DNA of 64,000 nt, taken from NCBI RefSeq assembly GCF_000577335.1, contig NZ_CBYL010000006.1:1-64000 (forward strand). The letters run 5' to 3'. The notes below the pieces were generated by a model. That model saw only the letters and a program-made list of their open reading frames with translations, was not told the DNA's origin and made no database searches. The translations under genes were made by a program, and so were the position numbers. Below, one piece after another: positions 62,644 through 64,000 of this stretch. This stretch comes from Faecalispora jeddahensis. GTDB lineage: Bacteria; Bacillota; Clostridia; Oscillospirales; Acutalibacteraceae. Each line of letters begins with the position of its first letter. Within the stretch, counting starts at the first letter, position 1.

Positions 62644-64000
62644 ATGGCAAACCAGGAACAATATACGATTTTATACGGCAGGCTCAGCCAGGAGGACGAG
62701 CGCGAGGGCGAGTCCAACAGCATCCAGAACCAGCGGCTGATGCTGGAAAAATACGCGGAGGACAACGGCTTTCCCAACACCAAATTCCTGTACGATGACG
62801 GCTATTCGGGTACCAATTTCAACCGTCCGGCGTGGAACGAGGTCATGCGGCTGGCGGAAAACGGCGAGGTTGCGACCATCATTGTTAAGGATATGTCCCG
62901 GTTGGGACGAGATTATCTGCAGGTGGGGCAATATACCGAGCTGATTTTTCCCAGCATGGGCATCCGCTTCATTGCGGTCAACGACGGTGTGGACAGTCTC
63001 TACGGCGACAACGATTTTGCTCCGTTCAAAAATTTGTTCAATGATTTCTACGCCAAGGACACCAGCCGGAAAATCCGAGCGGTGAAAAAGGCACAGGCGG
63101 AGCGCGGGGAAAGGCTCGGCACAAGGCCGCCCTATGGCTACAGGAAAAGCGAGGACAACCCCAAGCAGATTGTCCCCGATGAGCAAACAGCGGACGTTGT
63201 GCGTCATATTTTCCGGCTTTGTGCCGAGGGTAGGGGCCCCAGTCAGATTGCCAAGCAGTTGAAAGCGGAGCAGATTTTGACCCCCACCAATTACTACTAC
63301 CAGCAGACTGGTGTGGCTCTGGTGAATCTTGACACCACGAGACCCTACGCATGGAAAGACACAACCATAGCCAATATTCTCAGCGATGTTTCCTACCTTG
63401 GACACACCATCAGCATGCGCTATACCACCGTATCCTACAAAAACAAAAAGCAAATTGAGCGTCCCGAATCCGAATGGCTGAAGTTTGAGAACACCCATGA
63501 ACCGCTCATATCGCAGGAATTATGGGACATTGTGCAGGACATCCGCAAACACAAAAAGCGCCCGCCCAAAAAGATGGATACCCCCAACCTGTTTTCCGGT
63601 CTGGTGTTCTGCGCCGACTGCGGCGGCACGCTGGTGCTCCACCGGGCGCATACCATGAAGGAAACACAGAACAACTTTATGTGCTCCACTTACAAGAAAC
63701 GCGGCAAAGAGGAATGCAGCGCCCACTACATCCGGGAAACGCAGCTCAAAACCATTGTGCTGGATGATCTGAAACGGGTGACCCATTATGCCCGGCAGAA
63801 GGAAATGCTGTTTGTCGAGCATATCACCCGCAAGAACACCGCCGAAACCCGGCAGGAAATTACCCGCATCCAGCGGGAAATCGACGCCGCCAAACGGCGG
63901 GATGGCGAGCTCACGGCCCTGTTCAAGCGGCTCTATGAGGACAATGTACTGGGACGCATTCCCAACGAACACTTCCGGCTGCTCTCCTCCGAGTATACCA
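62644..64000 (+). CDS. Large serine recombinase (TnpX/TndX type), 3' end outside window
   Basis: 452 codons are visible. N-terminal resolvase domain with ILYGRLSQEDE (catalytic Ser15) and VKDMSRLGRDYLQVGQYTE, then a recombinase domain (GTRPPYGYRK...), a zinc ribbon CADCGG...CSTYKKRGKEEC, and the start of a coiled coil. It would excise and insert the element at a GA-type core by analogy with TnpX. AAAGGAGG precedes the ATG. This gene is normally at one end of its element, so the right boundary should be just past the window. Confidence 0.95.
   Translation, partial: MANQEQYTILYGRLSQEDEREGESNSIQNQRLMLEKYAEDNGFPNTKFLYDDGYSGTNFNRPAWNEVMRLAENGEVATIIVKDMSRLGRDYLQVGQYTELIFPSMGIRFIAVNDGVDSLYGDNDFAPFKNLFNDFYAKDTSRKIRAVKKAQAERGERLGTRPPYGYRKSEDNPKQIVPDEQTADVVRHIFRLCAEGRGPSQIAKQLKAEQILTPTNYYYQQTGVALVNLDTTRPYAWKDTTIANILSDVSYLGHTISMRYTTVSYKNKKQIERPESEWLKFENTHEPLISQELWDIVQDIRKHKKRPPKKMDTPNLFSGLVFCADCGGTLVLHRAHTMKETQNNFMCSTYKKRGKEECSAHYIRETQLKTIVLDDLKRVTHYARQKEMLFVEHITRKNTAETRQEITRIQREIDAAKRRDGELTALFKRLYEDNVLGRIPNEHFRLLSSEYT

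Overview
The window looks like a chromosomal segment from a spore-forming, low-to-mid-GC Firmicute of class Clostridia, most likely Oscillospiraceae/Ruminococcaceae-like. The signs are spoIIR, AddAB instead of RecBCD, YtrA- and FadR-type GntR regulators, infC with an ATT start, a V/A-type ATPase operon, strong AGGAGG ribosome binding sites and frequent TTG/GTG starts. The lineage is inferred from gene content and was not checked by any search.

Layout. (1) 1-4.9 kb: the end of a YtrA-type GntR/ABC operon, a DegV protein, a BrnQ transporter, and a translationally coupled ADP-ribosylglycohydrolase plus DUF3841-like pair. (2) 4.9-33.3 kb: a long minus-strand block of core genes. It holds an APC permease, then the growth cluster topA-trmFO-plsX-rnc-radical SAM-smc-ftsY-rdgB-yhbY-nadD-yqeK-rsfS-leuS, then dprA with a SpoU methyltransferase, infC-rpmI-rplT with its leader, and addBA. 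Many neighbours overlap by 4-17 bp. (3) 33.3-38.8 kb: a SAM methyltransferase, spoIIR, ispE, and a PHP phosphoesterase/Lrp regulator/aminotransferase group. (4) 39.1-49.8 kb, plus strand: an ACT-domain/UPF0210 pair and a complete nine-gene V/A-ATPase operon (H-C-I-K-F-E-A-B-D). (5) 49.8-52.4 kb: an lrgA-lrgB-phosphoglycolate phosphatase-GntR operon with a clear FadR-type operator. (6) 52.6-64 kb: accessory DNA. A type I restriction-modification operon (regulator, hsdM, an unknown gene, hsdS, hsdR) is followed by a DUF6076-like gene and a mobilizable-element module: candidate oriT, MobC, relaxase, TnpW-like protein and a large serine recombinase cut by the window end.

Points most worth a second look: the 12-bp tandem repeat in the hsdS spacer, which resembles the length-switching repeat of EcoR124-type systems; the unknown zinc-ribbon gene inside the RM operon; the ADP-ribosylglycohydrolase/DUF3841-like pair as a possible ADP-ribosylation write/erase module; the lrgAB-phosphatase-regulator operon as a possible glycolate disposal unit; the unusual N-terminal half of the V-ATPase proteolipid; and a dispersed family of strong intergenic stem-loops. 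No rRNA, tRNA or CRISPR array was seen.
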